Positions 1-7,947 of a stretch of 64,000 bases of DNA are shown here, in pieces. The notes under the pieces are model-generated. The model ran no database searches. It was not told the origin of the DNA and worked only from the letters and a program-made list of their open reading frames with translations. Position 1 is the first letter of the stretch. Each line of letters begins with the position of its first letter. Source of the stretch: Clavibacter sepedonicus (lineage in GTDB: Bacteria; Actinomycetota; Actinomycetes; Actinomycetales; Microbacteriaceae); NCBI RefSeq assembly GCF_000069225.1, contig NC_010407.1:930001-994000 (forward strand), in the 5' to 3' direction. Made by a program: the position numbers and the translations under genes.

Positions 1-564
1 GATCACCGCGACCGCGACCGCGAAGGCGACGTCGATGCCGCGGACGGGTGACACCAGGTGCAGCGTGAGCGAGATGAGCTGAAGGACGAGGAGCAGGCTG
101 ATGGCCAGGACGACCGTCGCGACGAGCGCCGCGAGCCACGGCCAGCCCGGACTCTGCAGCTCCACCGGATAGCTGTCGATCCCGTGGCTGCCGTCGTCCG
201 CCGCGGGCAGGCCGAGAGTCGTGACGTACATCGCGGCCAGCACCACGGGCACGACGGCGAGCGCCCACAGGAGACCGTCCCGGCAGGCGGCGCCGACGGC
301 CCTCATGTAGCTCCCGTGACGGATCAACCTCTGGGCTCCGGTGTCGGCAGGCGCGCGCACGACGAGGGCGACGAGCCACACGGTGAGCACCACGTTCGCG
401 AGGAAGCGGGTGTCGGTGACGTCGTCGAGCATGGCCTTGGTCTGCGTGAGGTGCACGGCTCGACCGGACGTCTCCTCGAAGGCGCGCGCGTAGGAGCCCG
501 ATGCGACGGCGAGGACGGCGATGACGAGCGATGGGACGCTCGCGGACCGGTCGAAGAGGGTTAC
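1..564 (-). CDS. Partial multi-pass membrane protein, start codon apparently lost
   Basis: A minus-strand reading frame of 188 codons runs from about 564 off the window edge without a stop. Hydrophobic segments lie near residues 10-23, 54-70, 97-117, 141-170 and from 177 on, so it is an integral membrane protein. Codon usage is typical of the window, which supports real coding. No ATG, GTG or TTG lies in frame at the expected start. The frame begins with GTA ACC CTC at 564-556, where GTAA overlaps the TAA stop of the preceding gene. A GTGA overlap is the normal coupling elsewhere in this window, so a G-to-A change probably destroyed a GTG start while keeping the upstream stop. Family not recognised. 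It follows another membrane protein and a small secreted protein, so it may belong to an export or immunity system; that is inference. Confidence 0.55.
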
Positions 565-1358
565 GACAGGCGGCCGCTGTGCGGGGCTCGGCGGATGACG
601 ACGGCGGCGATCGCCGAGACCACGAGCGCGAGGACGAGTGTCGGGAGCATCATCTGCAGGTCGGAGTCGTAGGACAGGCCGTACGCGCTCGCCGAGTAGT
701 AGAGAGCGAGTCGCGGCATGCCCACGACGGCGGCGGCGAAGGTCTGTCCGAAGACCAGGAGCATGGGCGCGGCGAGCGCGAGGAGACGATTGCGGATGAG
801 GAGCAGGGCGGTGATGCCCATCACCGCGTAGACGGCTCCGCAGAACCCGGTCCAGGTCGAGAAGACCAGGCCGAAGGGGATGTCGCCGAGCCGCAGCACG
901 GCGCCGAAGCCCGTCTGGTGGCGGCTGTACTCGGCGGCCGCTGCTGCATCCATGTAGGACATCGACGGATCGATGCCGGGGTTCCCGATGAGAGGCAGGA
1001 CGTGGAAGGCCAGGAGATAGGGGACGAAGGACATCAGGAACGCGAGAGCGAAGCCGACCGCGCCGGCCTGTCCCAGGCGCGCCAGGATGAGCGCCCGCAC
1101 CGGGCGACGGAGCCGCTGAGCGCCGATAAAGCGGTGGGCGAGGTCAGAGGAGAAGCGCGTGCACGTCACGACCACGATGGCGAGCGGCAGGAGGATGAGC
1201 CAGGGCGTGAGCATCGCGGATCCGAACGCCTGAAAGTGATCTCGCGAGATGGAGTGCGCGACGACCTTGTTCAAAGACGGGACGGTCGTCGAACAGAGAG
1301 CCACGGCCCCGATGATCTGCACGGCCCCGACCGTCCTGCGTCGATTGGTAATGGTCAT
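561..1358 (-). CDS. Multi-pass membrane protein of unknown function
   Basis: A 265-residue integral membrane protein with about six hydrophobic segments, near residues 10-25, 46-66, 95-123, 160-187, 191-213 and 236-255. The start at 1358 is chosen because AAGGAG lies about 14 bases upstream and the protein then begins with a short basic N-terminus before its first membrane segment. No catalytic motif or ATP-binding site is visible. It is the second gene of a minus-strand set after the small secreted protein at 1824-1429, with a strong hairpin between them, and its stop overlaps the next membrane protein. The arrangement of a small secreted protein followed by two membrane proteins recalls peptide export or immunity clusters, but I do not recognise the family. 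Confidence 0.75.
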   Translation of the reverse strand: MTITNRRRTVGAVQIIGAVALCSTTVPSLNKVVAHSISRDHFQAFGSAMLTPWLILLPLAIVVVTCTRFSSDLAHRFIGAQRLRRPVRALILARLGQAGAVGFALAFLMSFVPYLLAFHVLPLIGNPGIDPSMSYMDAAAAAEYSRHQTGFGAVLRLGDIPFGLVFSTWTGFCGAVYAVMGITALLLIRNRLLALAAPMLLVFGQTFAAAVVGMPRLALYYSASAYGLSYDSDLQMMLPTLVLALVVSAIAAVVIRRAPHSGRLS

Positions 1359-1397
1359 GGTGGGGTCTTCTTCTCCTTCACGCGTACTCGGATGGAG

Positions 1398-1423
1398 GGC
1401 GCGGGCCCCGTGGGGCCCGCGCC
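1398..1423 (-). terminator. Strong GC hairpin between small secreted protein and membrane gene
   Basis: A perfect 12-bp inverted repeat (1398-1409 and 1412-1423) with a two-base gap, centred between the end of the secreted-protein reading frame at 1429 and the membrane-protein start at 1358. There is no T-run on the minus strand, so it is either a GC-type terminator that attenuates transcription into the membrane genes or an mRNA-stabilising stem. Such a device would let the peptide be made in excess over its membrane partners. Confidence 0.55.
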
Positions 1424-1428
1424 TCCGA

Positions 1429-1824
1429 TCAGTTGCTGTGCCAGGACCCGATGGCCTCGACTCGGACGAGGGCGTATTCGCTCGTGTGGAGCTGGAGATG
1501 GACGGTGGTCCCGCCGATGAACGGGGCGTCCAGGGGCGCCGATTCGCCGTCTCCGATGGTGTTCGTATCCGCCCCGCAGGTGCCATTCCCCTGATTTCAG
1601 ATGCGCGCGTTCATGTGGTAATCCGAGCCCACCGAATCGAGGTGGACCGCCGCTGAGGTGCTCGTGAACACCTTGTTCTGCGCTGCGGAGTTCCAGGGCT
1701 GCTGGAGGTTCGGCACGATGGCGTCGAAGTGCGAGTCGCCGGTTCCGGCGTAGGCGGCGCTTCCGGCCCCGACGATGAGGCAGACGAGAGCGGTGGTGGA
1801 GAGGGTTTTCGTGGTGATGCGCAT
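1429..1824 (-). pseudogene. Small secreted protein interrupted by an in-frame TGA
   Basis: Starting at ATG 1824, the frame encodes a clear signal peptide (basic start, hydrophobic core, AYA cleavage site near residue 26) and a small exported domain. A TGA at 1599-1597 (codon 76) interrupts it, but the same frame continues with good coding character for 55 more codons to a TGA at 1431-1429. The part beyond the stop keeps acidic, aromatic and small residues and one cysteine in the sequence NGTCGAD. The intact protein would be 131 residues, about 105 after export. I do not recognise the family. The segment before the stop could still be secreted as a 75-residue precursor. It leads a minus-strand operon with two membrane proteins. 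Confidence 0.6.
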
Positions 1825-2086
1825 GAGGATCCGTTTCTGCGATGAGGTGCGTGGCGGCGTTTCATGGCGACCACGAGGTCATCGGCAGCGTCATCGCGTG
1901 CGTGGATCATGCAGCAGTTCTGGTGTCGAGGGAGGCCTCGAGGTTCGTCATCGGCGCGTCAGGAGCGCCGACGAGGGCGACTCTAGAAGTGCGGCCGCGA
2001 TCGGAGGCCGGTTCTCCACAGGAGCTCCTCGAGGGGGACGTGCGCTGGACCGGTGCCGTGCGCGGCGGCCCGTGTCGCCCGCCGGA
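1825..2086. other. Intergenic region without recognisable gene
   Basis: 262 bases between the start of the small secreted-protein gene and the end of the alpha-galactosidase gene, both on the minus strand. It must hold the promoter of the secreted-protein operon, but I cannot point to convincing -35 and -10 boxes. One CTAG, the tetranucleotide used as insertion target by the IS elements here, lies near 1982 and is unoccupied. Confidence 0.4.
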
Positions 2087-4270
2087 TCAGACCGCCGTCA
2101 CCCGCAGGATCGCGATCGACTCGGGCAGCATCCCCGGGGCGTGCAGGCCGGAGGCCGCGAGCGCCTGGCCCGTCAGCTCGACGCCGTCCCACCAGGCGGG
2201 CGCGGTGAAGCCCGGTTCGGGGGTGTCCACGCGCACGGGCTCCACGCGGTAGCGGCGCGCGGGATCGAGGCCCGGCAGCAGGAAGCGGCCGCGCGGGGAG
2301 ACCTCGGAGCGGCCGACCGACGCGAGGAAGAACAGCGCCGCGTCGGACGACGACGCGACCGCGCCGTAGACGAGGAGCGTCGGGTCGCTCTCGTCGGCGC
2401 GGACGACCGTGCCCGTGTGCATCAGCGCGCGCTCCTCCTTGTAGAGGGCGATCCACGCGGCGAGGTCGGCGTTCTCCTCGTCGGTGGCCTGCGCGAGGTC
2501 CCACTCGATGCCGAGGTGGCCGTACAGCGCCGAGCCCGCGCGGAAGGCGAGGCGGTGCGCGCGGCCGGTGGTGTGGCTGACGCCGGACGCGATGTGGGAG
2601 CCGAGGAGCTCGGGCGGGAGGAGCTGCATGGTCCAGCGCATCATCGTCTGGCGGTCGAGGGGGTCGATGCAGTCGGAGACCCACACGCGGTCGGTGCGCT
2701 CGAGCACGCCGAGGTCGACGCGGGCTCCGCCGGAGGAGCACGACTCGATCTCGAGGCCGGGGAAGCGCGCCCGCAGCTCGTCCATGAGGCGGTACGCCGC
2801 GAGCGTCTGCAGGTGCACGCCCGCCTGGCCGCGCGGGGAGATGCCGGCGTCGACGAGGTCGCGGTTGTGGTCCCACTTGATGTAGGCGATGTCGTTCTCG
2901 GCGAGGATCGCGGTCATCCGCTCGAGCACGTAGGAGTACGCCTCGGGGATCGCGAGGTCGAGCACCTGCTGCTGGCGGGCGCGCACGGGGAGGCGGCCGC
3001 CGGTCTGCATGATCCACTCGGGGTAAGCGCGCGCGAGGTCGGAGTCCTCGTTCACCATCTCGGGCTCGAACCACAGGCCGAACTCCATGCCGAGGCCCGT
3101 GACGTGGTCGATGATCGGGCCGAGGCCGTCGGGCCAGACGCCCTCGTCGAGGTACCAGTCGCCGAGGCCCGCGTGGTCGTCGCGGCGGTGGCGGAACCAG
3201 CCGTCGTCGAGCACGTAGCGCTCCACGCCGAGGGCCGCCGCGCGATCCGCGAGGTCGGTCAGGCGCGCGAGGTCGTGGTCGAAGTAGACGGCCTCCCACA
3301 CGTTGATGGTCATGGGCCGGTCGCGGCGCGGGTGCGTCTCGCGGGCGCGCAGGTGGCGGTGGAAGCGGGCGGCCTGGTCGTCGAGGCCGTGGCCGAACGC
3401 CGCGTAGACCCACGGGCTCGCGTACGACTCGCCCGCGGCCAGCCGCACCTCGCCGGGGAGCAGCAGCTCGCCGCCGCCGATCACCTGCCGGCCGGTGGAG
3501 AGGCGCTCGGCGTAGTGCCGGTGGTTGCCGCTGAACGCGACGTGCACGCCGCGCACGTCGCCGTGGCGGAAGCCGAAGCCGGGCGTGCCGACGGACAGCA
3601 GGGTCGCGGCGTCGGGTCCGGTGCGGCCCTTGCGGCCCTCGCGCTCGTGGATCCCCACCACCAGCTCCCGGCGCTGCGGCGTGCGCTCGAGGCCCCAGCG
3701 TCCGGCGAAGTCGAGGATCTCGCGGGCCTCGGGCGGCAGCGGCAGCGCGAGCGTGACGCCGCCGAGGTCATAGGTCGTGTCGCCGAGGTTCGTGGCCTCC
3801 GCGCGCTTGCGGACGAGGCCGGACGCCAGCAGCTCGACGTCGAGAGCGAGGCCGAGCCCCGCGACCTCGTCGACCGCGTCGACGTGCACGAGCGCGGGGC
3901 CGGTGGACGCGGATCCCGGGCGCCCGTCGACGCCGACGGGGAGCGGATCGCCGTCGACGGTGGCCGAGGTGACGCGGAAGAGCGGCGACCAGTCGGCGCC
4001 GTCGCGGTGGCCCTCGAGGCCGGGCTTGCCCGTCCACGAGGTGTGCGCCTCGGGCAGGATCGCGAGGCGGATGGGATCGTCGGCGACGCTGCCCGCGAAC
4101 GGCGCGAGGTCCGCGCGCACCATGGTCTCGAGGTCGGCCGGGGTGGTGTCGCCGAGGTCGGCGCCCCAGTGCACGACGGCCGGGAGGCGGCCCTCCGTGA
4201 GGTCGAGCACGAGCGAGACGCCGGATGCCCGGAGGTGGAGGAGGGCGGAGGGGACGGCGGTGTCGGGCAT
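2087..4270 (-). CDS. GH36 alpha-galactosidase
   Basis: A 727-residue cytoplasmic glycosidase that would release terminal alpha-galactose from raffinose-type sugars or galactosides. No signal peptide is present. The order is an N-terminal beta-sandwich, a TIM barrel and a C-terminal beta domain, as in GH36. Visible motifs are DDGWF and WFEPEMVNEDSD in the barrel, the nucleophile in YIKWDHNRD (D467), and the acid/base in a CSSGGARVDLG...VSDCID block (D533). Length matches the family (about 700-730). The start at 4270 has GAGGAG upstream. It stands alone, with no adjacent transporter, so its substrate must enter by another system. Assignment to the family is secure; the natural substrate is inferred. 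Confidence 0.93.
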   Translation of the reverse strand: MPDTAVPSALLHLRASGVSLVLDLTEGRLPAVVHWGADLGDTTPADLETMVRADLAPFAGSVADDPIRLAILPEAHTSWTGKPGLEGHRDGADWSPLFRVTSATVDGDPLPVGVDGRPGSASTGPALVHVDAVDEVAGLGLALDVELLASGLVRKRAEATNLGDTTYDLGGVTLALPLPPEAREILDFAGRWGLERTPQRRELVVGIHEREGRKGRTGPDAATLLSVGTPGFGFRHGDVRGVHVAFSGNHRHYAERLSTGRQVIGGGELLLPGEVRLAAGESYASPWVYAAFGHGLDDQAARFHRHLRARETHPRRDRPMTINVWEAVYFDHDLARLTDLADRAAALGVERYVLDDGWFRHRRDDHAGLGDWYLDEGVWPDGLGPIIDHVTGLGMEFGLWFEPEMVNEDSDLARAYPEWIMQTGGRLPVRARQQQVLDLAIPEAYSYVLERMTAILAENDIAYIKWDHNRDLVDAGISPRGQAGVHLQTLAAYRLMDELRARFPGLEIESCSSGGARVDLGVLERTDRVWVSDCIDPLDRQTMMRWTMQLLPPELLGSHIASGVSHTTGRAHRLAFRAGSALYGHLGIEWDLAQATDEENADLAAWIALYKEERALMHTGTVVRADESDPTLLVYGAVASSSDAALFFLASVGRSEVSPRGRFLLPGLDPARRYRVEPVRVDTPEPGFTAPAWWDGVELTGQALAASGLHAPGMLPESIAILRVTAV

Positions 4271-4355
4271 GGTGCTCCTCGCGTCGATGCGGGTGGGGAT
4301 GGATCCATCCTCCCGTGCCGACGCGGATGCGCGCGCTGAGGCGGCGCGCGTGCCG

Positions 4356-4724
4356 TCAGTCCAGGTCCTCCAGCGCCGGCACGGCCGTCCCGTCCTGCCG
4401 GTCGGCGCTGACGCTCGTGCCCGGCTGCGACCGGCGGGCGCGCAGGGTGTGGGCGCGGATCCGCTCGACGGCCTCCGGGTCGCGCAGCTCGTCCTCCGAC
4501 GGCCCCACCGGCTCCGCCACGATCTGGCTGGCCGGGCCGATGAGGAGATCGACCGAGCCCACCCCGCCCTGGGGCAGCCAGACGGGCACCGTCACGGTCG
4601 CCGCCGCCGCGCCCGCGCGCGCGAGCTCCTGGGCGCACTCGACGACCGCCCGGGCGATGTCGTCGCCCGTCAGATAGCGCCCGTCGGCGTAGTGGATGGT
4701 GTGCACGCCTTCAGTGAAGGCCAT
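4356..4724 (-). CDS. Hypothetical 122-residue protein
   Basis: A small soluble protein read from ATG 4724, where a GGCGGGGGTGGG stretch could act as a weak ribosome site. The N-terminal half alternates hydrophobic and charged residues as in a compact alpha/beta fold (AFTEGVHTIHYADGRYLT near the start, then a VTVPVWLPQGG strand). The C-terminal 40 residues are acidic and charged and look disordered. No known motif is seen. It is divergent from the aldo/keto reductase at 4832, about 107 bases away. Codon bias supports a real gene. Confidence 0.6.
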   Translation of the reverse strand: MAFTEGVHTIHYADGRYLTGDDIARAVVECAQELARAGAAAATVTVPVWLPQGGVGSVDLLIGPASQIVAEPVGPSEDELRDPEAVERIRAHTLRARRSQPGTSVSADRQDGTAVPALEDLD

Positions 4725-4831
4725 CCCACCCCCGCCGCCTAGGGCCTTGCCGCCAGCGGACAGGGGGTGGAGGGTCCGCCGCGCGCGGGCGCGCACCCGG
4801 GCCGTCCGCCCGCCGTCGGTACGCTCGGCGG

Positions 4832-5836
4832 ATGACCTACGCCGCTCATCCCGATCGCTACTCCTCCATGCCGTACCGCCGCTCCGGCCGCAGCGGGCTG
4901 AAGCTCCCCGAGCTCTCGCTCGGCCTCTGGCACAACTTCGGCACCGCCCGCCCGATCGACACCCAGCGCGCCATCGTGCGCCGCGCGTTCGACCTCGGCA
5001 TCACGCACTTCGACCTCGCCAACAACTACGGCCCGCCTCCCGGCAGCGCCGAGACCGCGTTCGGCCGGATCCTCGCCGAGGACCTCCGCCCGTACCGCGA
5101 CGAGATCGTCATCTCCTCCAAGGCCGGCTACCTCATGTGGGACGGCCCCTACGGCGAGTGGGGATCCCGGAAGTCGATGCTGGCGTCGCTCGACCAGAGC
5201 CTCGGCCGCATGGGCCTCGAGTACGTCGACGTCTTCTACTCGCACCGGCCGGATCCCGAGACGCCCATCGAGGAGACCATGGGCGCGCTCGCGACCGCGG
5301 TGCACCAGGGCAAGGCGCTGTACGCGGGCATCAGCAACTACTCGCCCGAGCAGACCGAGCGCGCGGTCGCGGCGCTCGCCGAGCACAAGGTGCCGCTGAC
5401 CATCCACCAGCCGAGCTACTCCATGTTCAACCGGCACGTCGAGGGCGGGCTGCTGCCCGTGCTGGAGGAGGCGGGATCCGGCTGCATCGTGTTCTCGCCG
5501 CTCGCCCAGGGGCTGCTCACCGACCGGTACCTGTCGGGATCCATCCCCGCCGACTCGCGCGCCGCCACGAGCGGGTTCCTCGACGAGTCCGCCGTCTCCT
5601 CCGTCTACCTCGAGCGGGCGCGCGGCCTGCAGGCCGTGGCCGAGGGGCGCGGGCAGACGCTCGCGCAGCTCGCGCTGTCGTGGGTGCTGCGGCACCCGGG
5701 GATCACGAGCGCGCTCATCGGCGCGTCGAGCGTGGAGCAGCTGGAGCAGAACGTGGCCGCCGCGGGCGCTCCCGCGCTGACCGACGACGAGCTGGCGGCC
5801 ATCGAGCCGCTCGCGGTCGACGGCACCGGGCGCTGA
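4832..5836 (+). CDS. Aldo/keto reductase (YghZ / AKR14-like)
   Basis: A 334-residue NADPH-dependent oxidoreductase with a TIM barrel. The AKR catalytic tetrad is visible in order: Asp and Tyr in HFDLANNYG, Lys in SSKAGY, and His in YSHRPD. The N-terminal MPYRRSGRSGLKLPELSLG and GLWHNFG segments, together with NNYGPPPGSAE, are characteristic of the YghZ subgroup, which reduces L-glyceraldehyde 3-phosphate and methylglyoxal. The C-terminal IGASSVEQLEQN segment is the usual cofactor-binding end. ATG at 4868 is an alternative start. It is followed after seven bases by the dipeptidase gene, and with the acetyltransferase forms a three-gene operon. The subgroup is likely; the physiological aldehyde is not known. 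Confidence 0.88.
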   Translation: MTYAAHPDRYSSMPYRRSGRSGLKLPELSLGLWHNFGTARPIDTQRAIVRRAFDLGITHFDLANNYGPPPGSAETAFGRILAEDLRPYRDEIVISSKAGYLMWDGPYGEWGSRKSMLASLDQSLGRMGLEYVDVFYSHRPDPETPIEETMGALATAVHQGKALYAGISNYSPEQTERAVAALAEHKVPLTIHQPSYSMFNRHVEGGLLPVLEEAGSGCIVFSPLAQGLLTDRYLSGSIPADSRAATSGFLDESAVSSVYLERARGLQAVAEGRGQTLAQLALSWVLRHPGITSALIGASSVEQLEQNVAAAGAPALTDDELAAIEPLAVDGTGR

Positions 5837-5843
5837 TCCGCGG

Positions 5844-7052
5844 ATGACGGACGCACCCGCCCCCTCGACCGCGCTGGCCGACCGCGTCGCGCGGATCCTC
5901 GACGCGCAGGGGATCGTCGACGGCCACGACGACCTCGTGTGGGCGCTCCGCGAACGCGCGGTGCGGGAGGGCGGGCCGAGCGCGTCCGTCGCCGACGACG
6001 TGATCGCGCGCCTCGCGGTGGAGGATGCCGTGCCCGGCCTGCACACCGACCTGCCGCGGCTCGCCCGCGGCCGGGTGGCTGCCCAGTTCTGGTCGGTGTG
6101 GGTGCCAAACCTGCCCGGGATCGACCCGGTGCGCTCGACCATCGAGCAGATCGACGTCGTGCGCCGCCTCGTCGCCGCGCACCCCGATCGGCTCGCGCTC
6201 GCCGTGACGGCCGACGACGTGGACCGCGTCGTCGCCTCCGGCCGCGTCGCGTCGCTGCTCGGCATGGAGGGCGGCCACTCGATCGGCGGATCCCTCGGCG
6301 CGCTCCGCACGATGCGCGCGCTCGGCGTCCGGTACATGACCCTCACGCACAACGCGAACGTGGCCTGGGCCGACTCGGCCACCGACGCACCCGTGCACCA
6401 CGGCCTGAGCGCATCCGGCGAGCGGGTCGTCGCCGAGATGGAGCGGATCGGCATGCTCGTCGACCTCTCGCACGTGTCGGCCGACGTGATGCGGCACGCG
6501 CTGCGGATCGCCCGCCGGCCGGTGCTGTTCTCGCACTCCGGGGCGCGCGCCGAGTGCGACGTGCCGCGGAACGTGCCCGACGACGTGCTCGCCGCGCTGC
6601 CCGCGAACGGCGGCGTCTGCATGGCCACGTTCGTGCCGCAGTTCGTGTCGCCCGCGGTGGCTGCGTGGCACGACGAGACGCTGGCGCTGGCCGTGTCGGA
6701 GGGCGTGGATCCGCGTGACCACGAGGGCGTGCAGGCCGTCGCCGCCCGCCGGCCCGGGGAGCGGCCGCGCGCGACGCTGGCCGACGTCGTGCGGCACGTG
6801 GAGCGGATCCGCGAGGTCGCCGGGCCCCGGCACGTGGGCCTCGGCGGCGACTACGACGGCGTCGACTGCACGCCCGACGGGCTCGACGACGTGTCGCGCT
6901 ACCCCGCGCTCATCGCGGCGCTCGCCGAGCGCGGCTGGTCGGACGACGACCTCCGCGCGCTCGCGGGCGGCAACGCGTTGCGCGTGCTGCGGGCCGCCGA
7001 CGCGGACGACGACGTGTCGCGCGCGGACGCGGACGCGGGGGCGCTGGCGTGA
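5844..7052 (+). CDS. Membrane dipeptidase-type peptidase (M19)
   Basis: A 402-residue zinc dipeptidase of the renal dipeptidase family, which hydrolyses dipeptides, including some with D-residues. The metal ligands appear in order: the HxD pair in VDGHDDL, Glu in GMEGGHS, and His in LSHVS and FSHSGAR. GLGGDYDG near residue 335 is the conserved late-barrel motif. No signal peptide is present, so the enzyme is cytoplasmic, as in most bacterial M19 proteins. Length is typical (about 350-400). It sits between an aldo/keto reductase and a GNAT acetyltransferase that overlaps its stop by four bases, so the three are co-transcribed. Confidence 0.9.
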   Translation: MTDAPAPSTALADRVARILDAQGIVDGHDDLVWALRERAVREGGPSASVADDVIARLAVEDAVPGLHTDLPRLARGRVAAQFWSVWVPNLPGIDPVRSTIEQIDVVRRLVAAHPDRLALAVTADDVDRVVASGRVASLLGMEGGHSIGGSLGALRTMRALGVRYMTLTHNANVAWADSATDAPVHHGLSASGERVVAEMERIGMLVDLSHVSADVMRHALRIARRPVLFSHSGARAECDVPRNVPDDVLAALPANGGVCMATFVPQFVSPAVAAWHDETLALAVSEGVDPRDHEGVQAVAARRPGERPRATLADVVRHVERIREVAGPRHVGLGGDYDGVDCTPDGLDDVSRYPALIAALAERGWSDDDLRALAGGNALRVLRAADADDDVSRADADAGALA

Positions 7053-7903
7053 GCGCGGGCCCGGCTGCCGGATCCGCCGCTCCGTCCGCCGCCGCCGTGC
7101 GCCGGATGGATCCGCATGCCGCCGCCTCCCTGCTGGACGACCTCGCCGACCGCGGCTGGCCGGCCGAGCACCGCGAGCGGCACGGCGGGTGGATCCTGCG
7201 CGCGGCCGGGGGAGTGACGAAGCGCGCGAACTCGGCGCTGCCGGCCGGTCCCGTGGCGGATCCCGACGCCGCGCTCGACGCGACCGAGGCGTTCGCGCGC
7301 GCCCACGGCATCGACGCGTGCGTGCAGGTGTCGCCCGCCTCCGAGCCGGCGGACCTCGCGGCGCGGCTCGCGGCCCGCGGCTACGCGCCCGACGCCCGCA
7401 CGCTCGTGCAGGTGGCGGACCCGGCCGCGGTCGGCGCCCGGCTCGCGGCGGCGGCGCCGATCGATCCCGCGCTCGAGGTCACGATCGCGGACGCCCCCGA
7501 CGACGCCTGGCTCGACGCGTGGTGGAGCGTCGACGGCCGCGGCGGATCCGCGGAGGCCGCCGTCGCGCGCCGGATCCTCGAGCGCGGCCCGGCCGTCTAC
7601 GCCGCGGTCCGCGAGCGCGCCGCCGCCGACGGATCCGCAGTCCGCGTCCTCGCCACCGCCCGGCTGGCCCTCGTCGACGGCTGGGGCGGCCTCTTCGCCG
7701 TCGCGACCCGGCCCGAGGCGCGACGCCGCGGCCTGTCCCGCGCGGCGATGGCGGCCGCGGTCGACGCCGGACGCGATCGCGGCGTCACCGCGCTCTGGCT
7801 CCAGGTCGTCGAGGAGAACGCGGGCGCCCGGGCGCTCTACGCCGGCCTCGGCTTCGCGCCGGTGTCGCGCTACGAGTACTGGGCCCGCGCGGCGCGCGCC
7901 TGA
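7049..7903 (+). CDS. GNAT-family N-acetyltransferase
   Basis: A 284-residue protein starting with GTG that overlaps the dipeptidase stop as GTGA, which indicates translational coupling. The N-terminal half carries GWILRAAGGVTKRANSALP, a signature seen in a subgroup of actinobacterial GNAT proteins. The C-terminal half has the acetyl-CoA binding A motif (LFAVATRPEARRRGLSRA) and the motif B region (LQVVEENAGARALYAGLGF). The acceptor substrate is unknown. Neighbouring peptidase and aldehyde reductase suggest a small-molecule salvage or detoxification operon, but this is inference. Confidence 0.85.
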   Translation: MSAGPAAGSAAPSAAAVRRMDPHAAASLLDDLADRGWPAEHRERHGGWILRAAGGVTKRANSALPAGPVADPDAALDATEAFARAHGIDACVQVSPASEPADLAARLAARGYAPDARTLVQVADPAAVGARLAAAAPIDPALEVTIADAPDDAWLDAWWSVDGRGGSAEAAVARRILERGPAVYAAVRERAAADGSAVRVLATARLALVDGWGGLFAVATRPEARRRGLSRAAMAAAVDAGRDRGVTALWLQVVEENAGARALYAGLGFAPVSRYEYWARAARA

Positions 7904-7938
7904 CGCGGCGCGCGCCTGACGCGTTGCGCGCCTGACGC
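7891..7938 (+). repeat. Three 16-bp tandem repeats over the acetyltransferase stop codon
   Basis: Units at 7891-7906 and 7907-7922 are identical, and a third at 7923-7938 differs at two positions. Each carries the TGA of the acetyltransferase end, so the stop is triplicated. It lies between convergent genes and probably arose by replication slippage. It may be variable in copy number, with no effect on the protein. Confidence 0.7.
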
Positions 7939-7947
7939 CCGTCGGCC

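Noticed and set aside
1429..1824. Lactococcin-972-type bacteriocin cluster
   Set aside because: A small secreted protein with membrane genes fits the layout, but the characteristic peptide pattern is not visible and no ATPase gene is in the window; left as unknown.
2000..4300. Long plus-strand frame opposite the alpha-galactosidase
   Set aside because: Antisense shadow of a gene with clear catalytic motifs.
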